Part shown: positions 1-8,912 of the stretch, piece by piece
Position numbering within the stretch: position 1 is the first letter of the stretch
Layout of the letters: each line of letters opens with the position of its first letter
Origin: Promethearchaeati archaeon
GTDB taxonomy: Archaea; Asgardarchaeota; Heimdallarchaeia; Heimdallarchaeales; Heimdallarchaeaceae
Length of the DNA stretch: 51,348 bases
Assembly (NCBI GenBank): GCA_013166775.1
Contig: JABLTJ010000026.1
Location: forward strand, 1 to 51,348
Direction of reading: 5' to 3'
Translations under genes and position numbers: made by a program
Notes under the pieces: model-generated
Database searches by the model: none
What the model was told of the DNA's origin: nothing
The model's input: only the letters and a program-made list of their open reading frames with translations

Positions 1-1892
1 CTATTCAAGTCTTCCATTGACCAGAATAAATAGTACAATGAATTAGATATGGCATTGAGATTTTGTGCATTTACTCTTAACTCTAATTGGTTTAAAACAG
101 TGGTAAATTTCTTTGCTGGTTCACTAAATTGACCATACTCTCCATTATCTGCTTTAGCTATCATTGCATCTGTTCGAGCTTCTAGACTTAATGTTGAAAG
201 GTATAAATCATCACTATCTCCTCGATAAGAATCGATTTGACTCATGATTCCACTAAAATCTGTGATGTTTTCAAAACCATCTTGGAAATAATATAGAGTA
301 CTGTTTAGTCCTAAAGCTACTGGAATCAAATCACTACCAGTGAAACTTAGATCAGCAAATAGACCAGTTGCATCCACAATAAAAGCAAGTGTATCATTCA
401 GAATAGGTGTATCAGAATCTATTAATGATTGCACGGTAGGAGTGTTTAATGCATTGTAGGTGGTATTAAGATGAACACCAGCATTATTAAAGTATGTTTC
501 CGTACCGACAAAGTTTGAGAAATCACCTATTATCTCAACAGCTTTAAGCAAATTGTAAGCTCCTTTGAAGAAATGTACTAAAGTTGCATAATCACTTTGT
601 GTACCATTGTCAAAGGTTGGCCTGTCAACTAGAACACGCATTAAATCAGTTGCATTATCAAACAAACCAAGATAAGTTTGAATTTCATCTACAAATGGAT
701 CAACAGTTTCACCAACATTTCCAGGTATTTGTCCTAAAGCGTATAGAATGTCTTCCCAATCAACTTGTTTTACTTCTTCTAAAGCTTCATCAAGTACAAT
801 AGTGCTATCATTAAAGTAGAGTAGACCTTCATTTATATATTCCAATCCTTCATTAAATGCGTTGTCATCTATTGTCGTTTTAACCATTTCACCTTGAGCT
901 GTCACTGAAGGACTTATACTGCTGAGACTAAGAGCATCGGAAATTAGATTAAATCCTTGCAAGACCTGGAAAGATCCGTTAACAAATGGCCCTACTCCAC
1001 TAAAGAGTATAAATGCTGCTTGGAAAAGCCGGTTAAAGTCATCTGCTGCTTCACCTATACCCCACGGAAATAGACCCAATCCTGCAAGAAAGACAGCTAT
1101 ATCTTCTCCTCCTTTCTGAAACCATTCCGATGCTAGATTAAAACTATCGACCGCATTATTGATATCAGTCTGATTAACATTTGGAAAATTCTCAATAGCA
1201 GTGATACCGTCTATCATGTAAAGCGTGCCTATACCAATATTTGAGCCTAAATCTGTGACACCTGCAACTATCAGATGTATAGCAGGGGATACAATCATTC
1301 CAATTAGGAAGAATACTAGGGCAAAGAATCCTGAAAGTATCGTCAATATTTTGGGTTTCGTCGTGAAGAGTTGAACAATCCATGTCATACTTAACGTTCC
1401 AAATATAAATATCGGAAGTGCTATCACTAAATCAACAAGAAAAGCTAAAACAGAAAATTGTTTGATAGTACCCATATTATCCTGAATTGCTGGAGGTACA
1501 CTTTCCCAAAGTGTAGTATCGCTTATTTCATCAACGCGATCAACCAAAGGCATCAATCGTTCTGAAATTGGCGCTAATGGATTGTAAATTGGTGCGTTGA
1601 TATAATGTAAAAGAGCTCCTACACCAAAAATTATTATCAATACAACTGGGATTGTGAAAAACACTTTAGCTTTGCTTCTTGTTAAACCCGCAAATATCCC
1701 CAAACCTACTAGTCCAATTGCATATGCAACTATGGTTGCAACAAAGCTGTCTCTTGGATGCAGAGCAGCTTCTAGTATGAACATTAAGGCTATTGTCCAA
1801 ATAACGAGAAATAGGAGTCCCCAACCTAGAAAACTCCATTTTTCCTTTTCTGGATCCGAGGGCATTTCGTAAACTATTTTATCATTACTCAT
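1..1892 (-). CDS. Large multi-pass membrane protein with helical ectodomain (3' end outside window)
   Basis: A minus-strand frame stays open from the ATG at 1892 to the window edge, giving about 630 residues without a stop. The N-terminus is short and charged, followed by about five hydrophobic segments within the first 240 residues. The rest is a long, Asn/Thr/Ser-rich, mostly helical region with few charges. It is clearly paralogous to the next gene upstream: both share LHPRDSF after the first membrane segment, NAPIYxPLAP after the third, and xNGSxQVxQGF near residue 330. This copy lacks the roughly 90-residue Pro/acidic cytoplasmic tail of its paralogue. GAGGT lies about 10 bases before the ATG. 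I recognise no known family. A surface or envelope role is inferred only from topology. Confidence 0.8.
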   Translation of the reverse strand, partial: MSNDKIVYEMPSDPEKEKWSFLGWGLLFLVIWTIALMFILEAALHPRDSFVATIVAYAIGLVGLGIFAGLTRSKAKVFFTIPVVLIIIFGVGALLHYINAPIYNPLAPISERLMPLVDRVDEISDTTLWESVPPAIQDNMGTIKQFSVLAFLVDLVIALPIFIFGTLSMTWIVQLFTTKPKILTILSGFFALVFFLIGMIVSPAIHLIVAGVTDLGSNIGIGTLYMIDGITAIENFPNVNQTDINNAVDSFNLASEWFQKGGEDIAVFLAGLGLFPWGIGEAADDFNRLFQAAFILFSGVGPFVNGSFQVLQGFNLISDALSLSSISPSVTAQGEMVKTTIDDNAFNEGLEYINEGLLYFNDSTIVLDEALEEVKQVDWEDILYALGQIPGNVGETVDPFVDEIQTYLGLFDNATDLMRVLVDRPTFDNGTQSDYATLVHFFKGAYNLLKAVEIIGDFSNFVGTETYFNNAGVHLNTTYNALNTPTVQSLIDSDTPILNDTLAFIVDATGLFADLSFTGSDLIPVALGLNSTLYYFQDGFENITDFSGIMSQIDSYRGDSDDLYLSTLSLEARTDAMIAKADNGEYGQFSEPAKKFTTVLNQLELRVNAQNLNAISNSLYYLFWSMEDLN

Positions 1893-1942
1893 ATTTTAAA
1901 ACCTCAGAAATTATTTCTGGATATTAAGTCATTTGCCCAAAT

Positions 1943-1955
1943 AGCTATTTATATC
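1943..1955 (-). promoter_or_regulatory. TATA box candidate for the 1-1892 membrane protein
   Basis: Read on the minus strand this is AGATATAAATAG, a good archaeal TATA element about 50 bases before the ATG at 1892. It lies in the 153-base gap between the two paralogues, so the downstream copy probably has its own promoter rather than relying on read-through. Confidence 0.5.
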
Positions 1956-2045
1956 TGTTGAAATTCTAAAAATGAAAAATGTGTGGTAATCAAAGTGCAT
2001 AAAATTGTCTACTGATATTTCTGAAGTATTTGGCAATTTAGTAAA

Positions 2046-4535
2046 CTATTGAGCCTTTACATCGTTCAAATCACCATTGACCGTTGCCAAAGTATCCACT
2101 ATTGCTGTAGAATTTCCTGCAACATCTAACGGATTAGCAGCAGGTCCTAAAAGAGCCAAAGCTAAGAGATTGTTGAAATAAACTATTGTACTCACTAAAG
2201 TTGACTTAATCGTCTCAAGTGCAATTTTTGATTCATCCAATTGTTGCATTTCTCCTTCTGCTAGAGTCATATATGAAATTGCTAAATCCATTTCAGTAAT
2301 AGAGTTTGTAAGTGAGACGTTTGCAGCTATGAAACTGTTTTTGGCTTGAAGATAAAATGAATCGTTGAATTGTTGTCTTCCTAATTTTATGTTGTTATTG
2401 GTATCTTTTAGATAACTCATACCATTGAAAAGGTGGTAGAGAGCTTTTGCAACATTTACAGAGTTCTCCACCGTTGTAACAAATTCAAATCTTTCCAGAG
2501 CAGATAATATTTCTTGACTTGGTACAGTGAATACTCCGTATTCATCACTTTCAGATTTTGTTCTAACAGTAGTAATATTTCCTTCAATTTCATAAGCAGT
2601 ATTGTTTAAGTTTTCAGCATCAGTTACTAAAGTACTAAGTTCTGTTTGGATTTCAGGATAGTTCGTTATATTTTCATACCCTAGCCCGAGATAAGAGACT
2701 GTATTGTTTAATCCTTCAAAAACAGATCCTATATTAGATCCATAATAGCTAATATCAGTCACAAGTGAATTCATGTCAAAAAGGAAATTCAGTGTTTCAC
2801 TAAAGAAGAGAGTATCCGTCACAATCATTTGCTGTATTTCATCTTTTACCAATTGATCTATAACTAAAGTGGAATTGGATAAGGCATTATCCAACAATGT
2901 GGAAGTACCATTGTACGCTGAAGTATCATCAATTATTTCTATAGCTTTTATTAGATTATAGGCTCCATATAGAAAATGTGTTAGAGTAGAGAAGCGAGAA
3001 GGATTTCCATTATCAATCGGTTTTTCTACAAGTATTTCTAACACTGCAGGTAAATCAGCAAAGGATACAACATAATCTTCTACCATGAATATATACGGAG
3101 AAATATATGACTCAATTACTCCAGGAGGGATAGGTAAACTCTCAAGGGAGGCAAGAATATCTGTCATGTTTACTGTCTCAATTTCTGTAAATGCAGTAGC
3201 AAGTAAATCTATGCTAGTGCTAAGTTCGTTTAAACCTTCTTCTACTTTATTTACACCGATATTAAACAAATCATCATTTATTTGTGGTTGTTTTTTAACA
3301 CCCTGAGCTAGTAGCGTACTTGAACTATAATTTAATGCATCAGCCACATCTTTGAAACCTTGAAAAACTTGATAAGAACCGTTAATCATTGGTTCAATTC
3401 CATTCAATAGAATAACTGAAGCACTCAAGTATTGTATCAAAGCGCTCGTAATTGTGATAAAACCATAAGCAAAAGAAAACATGCTAATACTTTGATGTGC
3501 CTTTCTGAAGTTTTCTGCTGCAAGGAGAAAATCTTCTAAAACTATATTGATTTCTTCCTGAGTAGCATTATCAAAGTTTTTCATTATATCCACACCATCC
3601 CATATTTGATTAGCACCAAGTAAAGTATTTCCACCAAAGTCAACGAAACCCGCTAAACCCAAGTGAATGATGGGGGATATTACGAGACCAATTGTGAATA
3701 ATACGAGAGCTAGGAAAATTAGGAATGATGTTGAAATTTTTATTTCAGAGGTGAATAAATCCACTATCCAGATTAGAGAAAGGCAACCTACAAAACCGAT
3801 TAATAGTGCTATAACAAAATCGGCTACGAATACACTTAGACTCCATAATTCCAAAGTTTCTATTGTTATGAGACCAAATAGAGGTGCTTCTGGATCGAAA
3901 AAATTGGTACTGCTTCTAATTGATTCTATGACAAATTTGGCTCTTTCTCCCAGTGGAGCTAAAGGGCTATAAATTGGTGCATTAACAAAGTGGAATAGAA
4001 TACTTAATCCAAATACAATCAGTAAAAGTATTGGAAACGCTATAGCAAATTTCTTTTTGCTTCTTACTAGAAGAGCAAAAACAACTAAACCAAAGAGACC
4101 TAGTGAATAGGCAATAATACCAGCAGGAAAACTATCACGTGGATGGAGCACTGGTTCAAGAATGAACATTAGAAGAATATTCCATATTAGAAAAAATAAA
4201 CAGCCCCACCAGAAGAAAGACCATTTTTTAGGTCCTTTTTCTTCATCTGTTTCTAGATCTTCTGATGTTATTGGAGAACGTCTTTGTTCTTCATACGAAA
4301 CATGAGAATATTCAATGGGTTTAGGCGCGCTTGAATCTTCAATTTCCTTTTTAGGAAGTTCTTCAGAAACAGGAACAGGAACAGGAATAGAGGGGCTTTC
4401 CGAAGGAGGGGGCGCTGAACGTTGTGGTTTAGGTGGGTATTCATCTACTTCTTTTCTTTCTTCTAATACCCTTTCCTCATCTTCTTTTTTTTTCACAGGA
4501 TATGGGGATTTAGGAGGAGTTGAATTTTCACTCAT
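2046..4535 (-). CDS. Large multi-pass membrane protein, paralogue of the adjacent gene
   Basis: This 829-residue protein begins with a Lys/Glu/Pro-rich, probably cytoplasmic tail (residues 1-103, with repeated PVP and EE runs). Hydrophobic segments follow near 105-126, 137-158, 163-185, 231-258 and 266-292, with another around 350-385. A long helical, Asn/Ser/Thr-rich region (390-800) follows with many potential N-glycosylation sequons. Motifs LHPRDSF, NAPIYSPLAP and INGSYQVFQGF are shared with the downstream gene, which marks a tandem duplication. The extra N-terminal tail is the main difference. I know no named family for it. The shape suggests a membrane-anchored surface or scaffold protein, which is inference. 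Confidence 0.85.
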   Translation of the reverse strand: MSENSTPPKSPYPVKKKEDEERVLEERKEVDEYPPKPQRSAPPPSESPSIPVPVPVSEELPKKEIEDSSAPKPIEYSHVSYEEQRRSPITSEDLETDEEKGPKKWSFFWWGCLFFLIWNILLMFILEPVLHPRDSFPAGIIAYSLGLFGLVVFALLVRSKKKFAIAFPILLLIVFGLSILFHFVNAPIYSPLAPLGERAKFVIESIRSSTNFFDPEAPLFGLITIETLELWSLSVFVADFVIALLIGFVGCLSLIWIVDLFTSEIKISTSFLIFLALVLFTIGLVISPIIHLGLAGFVDFGGNTLLGANQIWDGVDIMKNFDNATQEEINIVLEDFLLAAENFRKAHQSISMFSFAYGFITITSALIQYLSASVILLNGIEPMINGSYQVFQGFKDVADALNYSSSTLLAQGVKKQPQINDDLFNIGVNKVEEGLNELSTSIDLLATAFTEIETVNMTDILASLESLPIPPGVIESYISPYIFMVEDYVVSFADLPAVLEILVEKPIDNGNPSRFSTLTHFLYGAYNLIKAIEIIDDTSAYNGTSTLLDNALSNSTLVIDQLVKDEIQQMIVTDTLFFSETLNFLFDMNSLVTDISYYGSNIGSVFEGLNNTVSYLGLGYENITNYPEIQTELSTLVTDAENLNNTAYEIEGNITTVRTKSESDEYGVFTVPSQEILSALERFEFVTTVENSVNVAKALYHLFNGMSYLKDTNNNIKLGRQQFNDSFYLQAKNSFIAANVSLTNSITEMDLAISYMTLAEGEMQQLDESKIALETIKSTLVSTIVYFNNLLALALLGPAANPLDVAGNSTAIVDTLATVNGDLNDVKAQ

Positions 4536-4650
4536 CAGCTATCATTTTTTCTTGTATTAATAACAATTAAACGTATATTGTTATTTATAGATATTGAAAG
4601 TTTTTTACCAACAAAACATTGTGTGTGAATCTTTATGGGTAATTTACTAA

Positions 4651-5112
4651 TCAGAACATCATACCTTGGAATTCTGATAATATCTTCAAACCAAATCTTG
4701 GTTCTATGTTTGAAATAGTTATTAGATTTTGTGTCTGCTCATATAATTTCTGTTCGATTTTTCTAATGTTAGATCCAACAACGGAAACCGAGTACGATGG
4801 AAATACTAAAAATAAAATAACTGGTGTAAAGGAATCTTTATCATTATTGTCATCTAATAAAAGAAGATCGAAGCCATACACAAAAGTATTTTCTGATAAT
4901 TGCATTAATCCACGAAATCTACGTGAGTTTGTAAAATTGTAAGTCAGACCATTCATGAGTGTTGACGTTCCCTTAATAGCTAAATTCATGAGTGTGCTTT
5001 CTGCTAATGATGAATGATTAGACAATATGATAGGACCCAATCTATGATCAAACTTTACAAGAACTACCCCCAGATCCATAACTCTATCATGTAAGATTGT
5101 GAATGATGACAT
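4651..5112 (-). CDS. Small protein with possible longin/roadblock-like fold
   Basis: A 153-residue soluble protein. The N-terminal third reads as a beta strand, then DHRLGPIIL, then an alpha helix, a pattern like the start of longin or roadblock-type proteins where a 'GP' turn separates two strands. The middle has two strongly hydrophobic strand-like stretches (FVYGFDLLLL and PVILFLVFPSY), and the C-terminal part is helical. Small trafficking-related domains of this kind are common in Asgard archaea, which is why I propose it, but there is no diagnostic motif. It is transcribed in the same direction as the large membrane proteins, about 115 bases upstream of them, and could be co-transcribed. 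Confidence 0.55.
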   Translation of the reverse strand: MSSFTILHDRVMDLGVVLVKFDHRLGPIILSNHSSLAESTLMNLAIKGTSTLMNGLTYNFTNSRRFRGLMQLSENTFVYGFDLLLLDDNNDKDSFTPVILFLVFPSYSVSVVGSNIRKIEQKLYEQTQNLITISNIEPRFGLKILSEFQGMMF

Positions 5113-5244
5113 ACGACCATGTTGACATTGTAAATTAGCTATTTAAGAAAAACAGACAGAGTGATTTGAAAGTGAAAAAAATAGTAAAAAATGCTGTAAA
5201 TGAAGATTTAACTTAATTTGTCGGATTCAAAAATCTAAAAGATT

Positions 5245-5329
5245 TGGTGCGGGGAGGGAGATTCGAACTCCCGAACCACTAAGGACTGGATCCTAAGTCC
5301 AGCGCCTTTGACCGCTCGGCAATCCCCGC
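5245..5329 (-). tRNA. tRNA-Leu (anticodon UAG)
   Basis: Acceptor GCGGGGA pairs with TCCCCGC, followed by discriminator A and an encoded CCA (5245-5247). The anticodon stem CTGGA/TCCAG encloses loop CTTAGGA, giving UAG. A long variable arm is present, as expected for Leu. The T-loop is TTCGAAT. No intron is seen. Confidence 0.95.
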
Positions 5330-5400
5330 TGATATTGTTTGTGTTATTAGAAGCATATGGTTGGATTTTTTAAATTTATTCTTGAATGTCATCGAGTAAT

Positions 5401-5865
5401 CTATTTTATTATCATCATCATTTCATCATTTTTGCTTTGAAAACCTACCTTTTCATAAAGGGATTTACCAATATGGGTAAAGTGCAATCGAATTTTCTTA
5501 ATACCTGTTTCTTCGATTTTCTCTATTAATTTGTTTAATAATTTTGTTCCTATTCCATGCCTTCTGTATTCAGGGAGAGAATACATGTTCATAATATAAG
5601 CTTCTTTTCCAGATATATTCCCAAATGTTGGTGGAACCTCATGGAATGAGACTCCACTTGTTGCGACAACCTTTTCTCCTTCAAAAGCAATCCATGAGAT
5701 ATAATTACCTTTGGGGATGTTCCTCTGAAAAAAAGAAATGAGAGATTCTTTCAATTCTTGTGAATGTTCATCGGTATTGATCCTTTCAGCTTCGATAAGA
5801 AATTTTATTCTTAAATCAACTAAAATTTCTATATCCTTAACAGATGCAAGTCTGTATTCAATCAT
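5401..5865 (-). CDS. GNAT-family N-acetyltransferase
   Basis: This 154-residue single-domain protein has the GNAT acetyl-CoA binding motif A as EYRRHGIGTKLL (about residues 108-119). It follows a beta strand YIMNMYSLP and precedes the motif B-like end SLYEKVGFQ. The length is normal for one GNAT domain. The acceptor substrate cannot be told from sequence. It lies between two tRNA genes on the same strand. Confidence 0.9.
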   Translation of the reverse strand: MIEYRLASVKDIEILVDLRIKFLIEAERINTDEHSQELKESLISFFQRNIPKGNYISWIAFEGEKVVATSGVSFHEVPPTFGNISGKEAYIMNMYSLPEYRRHGIGTKLLNKLIEKIEETGIKKIRLHFTHIGKSLYEKVGFQSKNDEMMMIIK

Positions 5866-5933
5866 GTTTAATCATGATTTGTTATCAATATGCTCTAATA
5901 AATTTATATTATTGGTTTTTAAAATAGCAAAAT

Positions 5934-6042
5934 TGGTGCCTCGACCGGGATTTGAACCCGGGTCTGCGGATATTCCTGCTATGCCACGCGGACCTTCACA
6001 TGTGAAAGTCCGCAATGATTGGCCGAACTACACCATCGAGGC
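5934..6042 (-). tRNA. tRNA-Glu (anticodon UUC) with a canonical intron
   Basis: Acceptor GCCTCGA pairs with TCGAGGC, with discriminator A and encoded CCA (5934-5936). The D-arm start (TGGTGTAG) is typical of archaeal tRNA-Glu. Anticodon stem GCGGA/UCCGC (6013-6009 with 5970-5966) closes a loop reading C-U-UUC-A, an intron, then A38. Removing 31 bases (5972-6002) leaves a 75-base tRNA before CCA. UUUC of the loop can pair with GGAA at the intron 3' end, giving a four-base central helix as in a bulge-helix-bulge site. Confidence 0.92.
5972..6002 (-). other. tRNA-Glu intron at position 37/38
   Basis: This 31-base insert sits between A37 and A38, the canonical archaeal site. Its 5' part together with the 5' anticodon arm forms a 26-base near-perfect palindrome (5988-6013), reading GCGGAC, then UUUCACAUGUGAAG, then GUCCGC on the RNA strand. 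This competes with the splicing structure. Confidence 0.85.
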
Positions 6043-6207
6043 ACTCAGTTATTCGCTCTTTTCTGTTTTCTTTTTAATATCTTTCGTTATTTGCTTTTAA
6101 TTTCTTATTAATTATTTTTTTAAACACCAATTTCCTTGCTTTTGATTCCTCAATTCCTAAAAAAGTTTATTAAACTAAAATACATACATTCAGTAGGTGA
6201 AGTCCGA

Positions 6208-6441
6208 ATGGCAATAGCATTCATCCTGATAAATAGTGAAATTGGAGAAGAAAAGAGCGTACTCGATCAGCTTATGTCCTTACCTAATGTTAAAGAAGCG
6301 CATGTTGTTTATGGTGTTTATGACTTAATTGCTAAAATTGAAGCAGATACTATGGATGAGTTAAAGAAGATAGTTACGGAAAATCTACGAGCATTAGAGA
6401 ATGTACGAAGTACAATGACGATGATTTGCGTCGAGAAATAA
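6208..6441 (+). CDS. Stand-alone Lrp/AsnC ligand-binding (RAM) domain protein
   Basis: This 77-residue protein corresponds to the C-terminal regulatory domain of Lrp/AsnC regulators, with no helix-turn-helix. It has the typical strand-helix pattern: AFILINSEIG, then LPNVKEAHVVYGVYDLIAKIE, then a helix and LENVRSTMTMI. The ATG at 6208 is preceded by GGTGA at a good distance. The frame extends upstream to 6136, but without Lrp-like sequence. Such RAM proteins bind amino acids as oligomers and may modulate full-length Lrp proteins. The specific ligand is unknown. Confidence 0.88.
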   Translation: MAIAFILINSEIGEEKSVLDQLMSLPNVKEAHVVYGVYDLIAKIEADTMDELKKIVTENLRALENVRSTMTMICVEK

Positions 6442-6442
6442 A

Positions 6443-6465
6443 TTTTTCCCCTTTTTTTATTCTTA
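6443..6465 (+). terminator. Oligo-T terminator
   Basis: Two T runs (ATTTTTCCCCTTTTTTTATT) lie directly after the stop of the RAM-domain gene, matching the U-rich intrinsic terminators of archaea. Confidence 0.5.
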
Positions 6466-6538
6466 AACCTTCTTATTTCTTTTAATGTATTTTAGAACAT
6501 CTGGTAAATTTTAAATAAAAGTCAACAACTTTTTCTCC

Positions 6539-7249
6539 ATGGCATATGAGCTTTTGTATGAGATTCTATTGTTAGTAGGAGGGTACTTATTTGGTTCTAT
6601 ACCTTTTGCATATATAGTTGGCAAAATCAGTCGTGGGATCGACATAAGAGACTATGGTTCTGGAAACATGGGAGCAACTAATGTTATGAGAACATTAGGC
6701 AAAAAACTCGGGTACTTGACAATGGCTTTTGATATGCTCAAGGGTGCGATACCTGTTTTTCTAGCAAGAATCTATATTTGGTTTGGTGATTATTCCGGAT
6801 TTGGGACTAAAGCTGAAGGAACAGAATTTCCTGGATTCTTGGATGAAGGATTTCTCTTAGCTTCTGTTGCTTTTATGGCTGTAATAGGTCATGCTTTACC
6901 CGTTTGGGTTAAGTTCAAAGGAGGTAAATCCGCAGCTGTAGGGGCAGGAGCGCTCCTAGGAATCAATCCAATTGCCTATGTAGCTATTCTTCTAATATGG
7001 TTTCCACTTCTGAAAATTACAAAAATTATGTCACTCTCAAACCTAATAATGGCATTAGTATCCCCTATCATGTATTGGATTTTTGCAGGAAATGATTGGT
7101 TTTTCAACGGTAGCCTTTGGGCGTTGATTGTTGCTTGTATAATGGTGGTCTTTGTTTTCTGGCGGCATAAGGCAAATCTTAAAAGATTGCTTACTGGAAC
7201 AGAAAGGAAAATGGGAGAAAAAGTAGAAATAAAAAAGGAAGAGGAATAA
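6539..7249 (+). CDS. plsY: Glycerol-3-phosphate acyltransferase PlsY
   Basis: PlsY transfers an acyl group from acyl-phosphate to the sn-1 position of glycerol-3-phosphate at the membrane, the first step of bacterial phosphatidate synthesis. The family signatures are all visible. GSIPFAYIVGK lies near residue 19, GSGNMGATNVMRTLG near 41-55, GHALPVWVKFKGGKSAA near 121-137, and a final RHKANLKRLLTGTE. About six to seven hydrophobic segments span 236 residues, slightly longer than bacterial PlsY (about 200) because of extra loop sequence after residue 75 and a charged tail. Having PlsY in an archaeon is unusual, though bacterial-type acyltransferases have been noted in Asgard and a few other archaeal genomes. 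No PlsX or PlsC is in this window, so the role in lipids remains inferred. Confidence 0.93.
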   Translation: MAYELLYEILLLVGGYLFGSIPFAYIVGKISRGIDIRDYGSGNMGATNVMRTLGKKLGYLTMAFDMLKGAIPVFLARIYIWFGDYSGFGTKAEGTEFPGFLDEGFLLASVAFMAVIGHALPVWVKFKGGKSAAVGAGALLGINPIAYVAILLIWFPLLKITKIMSLSNLIMALVSPIMYWIFAGNDWFFNGSLWALIVACIMVVFVFWRHKANLKRLLTGTERKMGEKVEIKKEEE

Positions 7250-7306
7250 TCACCCCTCCTTTGCTATTCCAAAGAATATATAACAGCTTATAAGATATCT
7301 CTAGTT

Positions 7307-8851
7307 GTGAAAAACTCTTTTCGAAAGACACTAACAATTTTACTAGTTGTTATAGCTATAGGGAGTTTTGCTACTGCTGGTTATTTCTTATCGAAATTTT
7401 TTATCGAGAGAAATAATACAGATAAAGTTCAATTAATCGCAATTTCATTACCTGAAAAATTAATAAAAGGGGAATCGCTTAAATCAGTAATCCAGCTTGA
7501 AATCAGCGGTAGAAAAGGAGTTTTTATTCAGAGAGTAGAATTTGAGATTTATTCGTTAGCTTATAATCTAAATGGGAGTGTTCAATACGAGGTAAATAAA
7601 ACAACGGAGCATACTGGAAGTTACAATCTTACAGTACTCATCAATCCTTTCCTGAATACTACAACTGGGTATTTTGCCTTGAATGTTGGAGAGTATACAC
7701 TAAATTCGCTTCGGATAATTTTTGAGAAAAAAATTCCTGCAATTCAAAAAGAGATAGATTCTATTTTTCAAGTAATTAATCCAACGAGTGAAGAATTATT
7801 GGAAAATGGAGATTTTCAAAACGATTTAGTAGGATGGAATTTGCTTAAGAAAGATAATAATCTAACCAGCGAAATAATAGCACAGGAGGCATTAAACGAG
7901 AAAAGCTTCTTTGTATATAATAATCAGAATATTTCGTCTGAAAATTCTACATGGATATCTATTTCACAAACAATTAACTCTACAAATAGTCACTTCTTAT
8001 CATTTAGTCAGTATCTTGAAGGAGATAATTTTAGTATAGAGATCAATTTATTGATTAATGGAATAAAGGTGGACATGGGGGTTGTGTTAGATATTCTTTC
8101 AGAAAAAGAGCAGCTAATCTATTATGGCAATTCAACAAACATCGTAGAAATTACATTACAGATTAACTTCTTTAATGCTGAAATCGGCACTAAACTATAC
8201 CTAGATAATATATCTATTGTGAAATACGAACACAGAGTGTTCGTTGTGATGCTTAATGATAATTGGGAAATAATAGGTAATGAGATAGGAAGAAAGAATC
8301 TTTTTGAGAGTATGTTTGAAACATCCTTCTTCTTTGAGAAGTATCTTGGCATAAAATTAATTCCAATTCTGGAATTAGAATGGAAACCCCACAACACTAG
8401 CAAAGAAATAGTGGATTTGATCGCTTTAAACGATGCAGGAGAAATGTTGAAGCTACAGGACGACTGGGAAGTACTTTATGGTAGATCTTCAGAAAACCAT
8501 GGTTTCGATCTATTGCTAGCATTCTCGAATAGAACGTCAGAACATTATGGATTTGCGTACTACGAAAGAAATGCTGCTTTTCACTTTGGTCAATCAGAAG
8601 AACTAGGAGAGTATAGTTGGATTTCTATAGTTGAAGATTGGGTTGAGAATCTTATTCAACACGAAATCAGTCATAATTTTGGAGCTCACGATAGAGACAG
8701 ATCAGAATATCCACCTAGCGTAATGAGTAAACCTTCAACACCTGAACAAACAATTGCAGATTTTACAACTAACTTACTTTGGCTTCAAGTGAACAATTGG
8801 TTACGAGAAGATATCTTACTTATGCTGAAGAATAGAGCAATGTTTGATTAA
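7307..8851 (+). CDS. Membrane-anchored metzincin-type zinc metalloprotease
   Basis: This 514-residue protein starts with GTG and has an N-terminal hydrophobic segment (about residues 8-30) that fits an uncleaved anchor or signal. Residues 40-150 look like a beta-rich domain. Residues about 160-310 begin LLENGDFQNDLVGWN, the start pattern of galactose/carbohydrate-binding jelly-roll modules. The C-terminal part holds HEISHNFGAHD (residues 452-462), the HExxHxxGxxD form of the metzincin zinc site, followed by a Met-turn at SVMS (Met about 473). Glu453 would be the catalytic base. The predicted location is the outer face of the membrane. Substrate and activator are unknown. It is transcribed alone between plsY and tRNA-Pro. 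Confidence 0.85.
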   Translation: MKNSFRKTLTILLVVIAIGSFATAGYFLSKFFIERNNTDKVQLIAISLPEKLIKGESLKSVIQLEISGRKGVFIQRVEFEIYSLAYNLNGSVQYEVNKTTEHTGSYNLTVLINPFLNTTTGYFALNVGEYTLNSLRIIFEKKIPAIQKEIDSIFQVINPTSEELLENGDFQNDLVGWNLLKKDNNLTSEIIAQEALNEKSFFVYNNQNISSENSTWISISQTINSTNSHFLSFSQYLEGDNFSIEINLLINGIKVDMGVVLDILSEKEQLIYYGNSTNIVEITLQINFFNAEIGTKLYLDNISIVKYEHRVFVVMLNDNWEIIGNEIGRKNLFESMFETSFFFEKYLGIKLIPILELEWKPHNTSKEIVDLIALNDAGEMLKLQDDWEVLYGRSSENHGFDLLLAFSNRTSEHYGFAYYERNAAFHFGQSEELGEYSWISIVEDWVENLIQHEISHNFGAHDRDRSEYPPSVMSKPSTPEQTIADFTTNLLWLQVNNWLREDILLMLKNRAMFD

Positions 8852-8912
8852 TTGTATTTTACAAAATAGAAAAGCTTAATTATATACGTAAAAGGGAGAT
8901 AGTGTAGAAATT

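Noticed and set aside
3667..3972. Plus-strand frame of 101 codons within the large membrane protein gene
   Set aside because: An antisense shadow; the minus-strand frame is longer and has matching motifs in its paralogue.
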